Below, piece by piece: positions 6,494 through 7,785 of a stretch of DNA of 7,785 nt (its first letter is position 1; each line of letters begins with the position of its first letter). The notes beneath the pieces are model-generated. The model ran no database searches. It was not told the origin of the DNA and saw only the letters and a list, made by a program, of their open reading frames with translations. Source of the DNA: Hyphomonadaceae bacterium UBA2389 (GTDB lineage Bacteria; Pseudomonadota; Alphaproteobacteria; Caulobacterales; Aquidulcibacteraceae); NCBI GenBank assembly GCA_002343395.1, contig DDSN01000084.1:12074-19858 (forward strand). The letters are read 5' to 3'. The translations under genes and the position numbers were made by a program.

Positions 6494-7785
6494 AGTTTCC
6501 GCCCACCTCGACCGCTACAAAGCGTCGCCCGAGGCGTCCGTCAACCTGCAACAAAAGCGGCCGCCCCGCGCGCCGCGCGGCATCCGCCGCGGTGCTGAGG
6601 TCCTGCGCCGTACGCACCGGGCGTCCTCCGGCCTGCAGGATGACATCACCTGGACGAATGGCCTTTTCAGCAGCATCGCTGTCGGGCTCCAGCGTCGTGA
6701 TGACCAACCCGCCTTCGTTGGCGGATAGTTCGTAACGCGTACGGTCCTCGGCGCTAAGCGGCCGCACCGACAAGCCAAGCGCACTCTGGACGACGCCCGC
6801 GCTGCTTTCGGGTTCCTGCTGCGGCGTTGCCTGCGGCTGATTTGCGCTCGCCAGCACTTGCTCCGACGGCCGTTCTCCGAGACGCAGATTGAGCGTACGT
6901 CGTTGCCCGTTACGCAGCACCTCAACGCGCGCGGAACGCCCAACCGCCGTCGCGCCCACGCGCTGGGTCAGTTCGCGGCGGTCTTGGACGTCCGCGCCGT
7001 CAAAACTGAGGATGATGTCGCCCTGTTGAATTCCAGCACGCGCCGCTGGGCCGTCGGGCGTCACGCTGCCGACCAAGGCGCCACGTGCTGCCTCCATGCC
7101 CAGACTACGCGCGATGTCATCATCGACATCTTGTATCGAGACCCCGATCCAACCGCGCGTGACCCGCCCAGCTTGGATGATCTGTTGAACGACCGAGCGC
7201 GCGGTGTTGGCCGGGATAGCAAAACCAATACCGACGCTTCCACCTGTCGGAGAGAGAATCTGACTGTTCACCCCAACCACATTGCCCGCGAGATCGAACG
7301 TCGGTCCGCCGGAGTTTCCGCGGTTTATAGGGGCGTCGATCTGCAGGAAGTCGACATAAGCCGACGTGCCGGCATCCCGCCGTCCCAACGCCGATACGAT
7401 GCCCGCCGTCGCCGTCCCGTCGAGACCGAAGGGATTGCCCACCGCTACTACCCAATCGCCTACTCGGATGTGGCTCGCATCATCGAATGTCACGAACTGA
7501 AAGCGTCCCCCGCCCCGGACCCGGAGCACCGCCAGGTCCGTCGGTTCGTCAGAACCGACGATGTCAGCAGGCAGTTCGCGGCCATCGCTTGTGCGGATGG
7601 TGATTTCTTCCGCGCTTTCCACGACGTGGTGATTAGTGACGATTGTACCCTGTTGGTCGATGAAGAACCCCGACCCGAGCGACATCGGCGCCGGCCCCGG
7701 ACGCCCCGGCCGGCCGCGGAAATAATCCTCAAAGCCAGGCGGCAATCCCTCGGGCGCCGCTTGGTTCGCCGCCGCGTCCGGCCTC
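6492..7785 (-). CDS. Periplasmic HtrA/Do-type serine protease with two PDZ domains (5' end cut by window)
   Basis: A DegP/DegQ/MucD-like protease that degrades or refolds damaged envelope proteins. The reading frame remains open to the right edge (codons read RPDAAANQAAPEG before the visible PPGFEDYF), so the signal peptide and true start lie outside; the TTG at 7745 is not a convincing start. Counting from the 7745 codon, the trypsin-like domain has the catalytic triad H40 (TNHHVV), D70 (PTDLAVL) and S145 (NRGNSGGPTFD), with the oxyanion region intact. PDZ1 (about 195-290) includes RGWIGVSIQDV and PAARAGIQQGDIILSFDG. A Gln/Pro/Ser-rich linker (about 293-318) leads to PDZ2 (about 320-410), with AIRPGDVILQAGGRPV. 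The pro-rich FRGRPGRPGPAP before the protease domain resembles the family's N-terminal loop. It heads a run with a two-component pair and glnE, consistent with an envelope-stress role. Confidence 0.96.
   Translation of the reverse strand, partial: RPDAAANQAAPEGLPPGFEDYFRGRPGRPGPAPMSLGSGFFIDQQGTIVTNHHVVESAEEITIRTSDGRELPADIVGSDEPTDLAVLRVRGGGRFQFVTFDDASHIRVGDWVVAVGNPFGLDGTATAGIVSALGRRDAGTSAYVDFLQIDAPINRGNSGGPTFDLAGNVVGVNSQILSPTGGSVGIGFAIPANTARSVVQQIIQAGRVTRGWIGVSIQDVDDDIARSLGMEAARGALVGSVTPDGPAARAGIQQGDIILSFDGADVQDRRELTQRVGATAVGRSARVEVLRNGQRRTLNLRLGERPSEQVLASANQPQATPQQEPESSAGVVQSALGLSVRPLSAEDRTRYELSANEGGLVITTLEPDSDAAEKAIRPGDVILQAGGRPVRTAQDLSTAADAARRAGRPLLLQVDGRLGRRFVAVEVGGN

Noticed and set aside
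5846..6598. A 250-codon plus-strand frame crossing the regulator/protease junction
   Set aside because: Both genes beneath it are clear family members on the minus strand. The frame shows no domain and is a GC-driven shadow.
7743..7745. TTG as the start codon of the HtrA gene
   Set aside because: The frame is open upstream to the window edge, and a periplasmic protease needs a signal peptide that is not yet present here. The start must lie outside the window.

Overview
This is a GC-rich window in which every gene I can support lies on the minus strand. Reading in transcription order (from high to low coordinates) it holds seven genes: a periplasmic HtrA/Do-type serine protease (5' end cut by the right edge), an OmpR-family response regulator, its membrane sensor histidine kinase, the full-length glutamine synthetase adenylyltransferase GlnE, an ECF sigma factor, a small one-pass membrane protein that is probably its anti-sigma factor, and a small membrane-anchored protein of the periplasmic heavy-metal-sensor type (3' end cut by the left edge). 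Codon choice, the protein sequences and the gene order all suggest an alphaproteobacterium, perhaps near Caulobacterales/Hyphomonadales or Rhizobiales. I cannot fix the genus from sequence alone.

Region A (7785 to 1555) looks like one transcription unit. The HtrA stop codon lies inside the Shine-Dalgarno sequence of the response regulator, the regulator and kinase overlap by ATGA, and the kinase and glnE overlap by TGATG. HtrA and the two-component pair suggest envelope-stress sensing. GlnE sets the activity of glutamine synthetase by attaching and removing AMP, so a nitrogen-control enzyme is translationally tied to an envelope-type signalling pair.

Region B (1436 to 1) starts after a 118-base gap with no obvious terminator. 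It is a second tight cassette: ECF sigma factor, single-pass membrane protein, then periplasmic sensor, joined by ATGA overlaps at both junctions (the first depends on the start chosen). The layout resembles the CnrH/CnrY/CnrX cobalt-nickel system in logic (cytoplasmic sigma factor, membrane anti-sigma factor, periplasmic sensor). The anti-sigma candidate has no zinc-binding HxxxCxxC motif, and the visible part of the sensor lacks the N-terminal histidine pair expected of a CnrX-like metal site, so the signal may not be a metal.

I found no tRNA, rRNA, CRISPR array, insertion sequence or prophage gene. The most interesting part is region B, including the last gene, which is easily missed because it has no stop codon inside the window.
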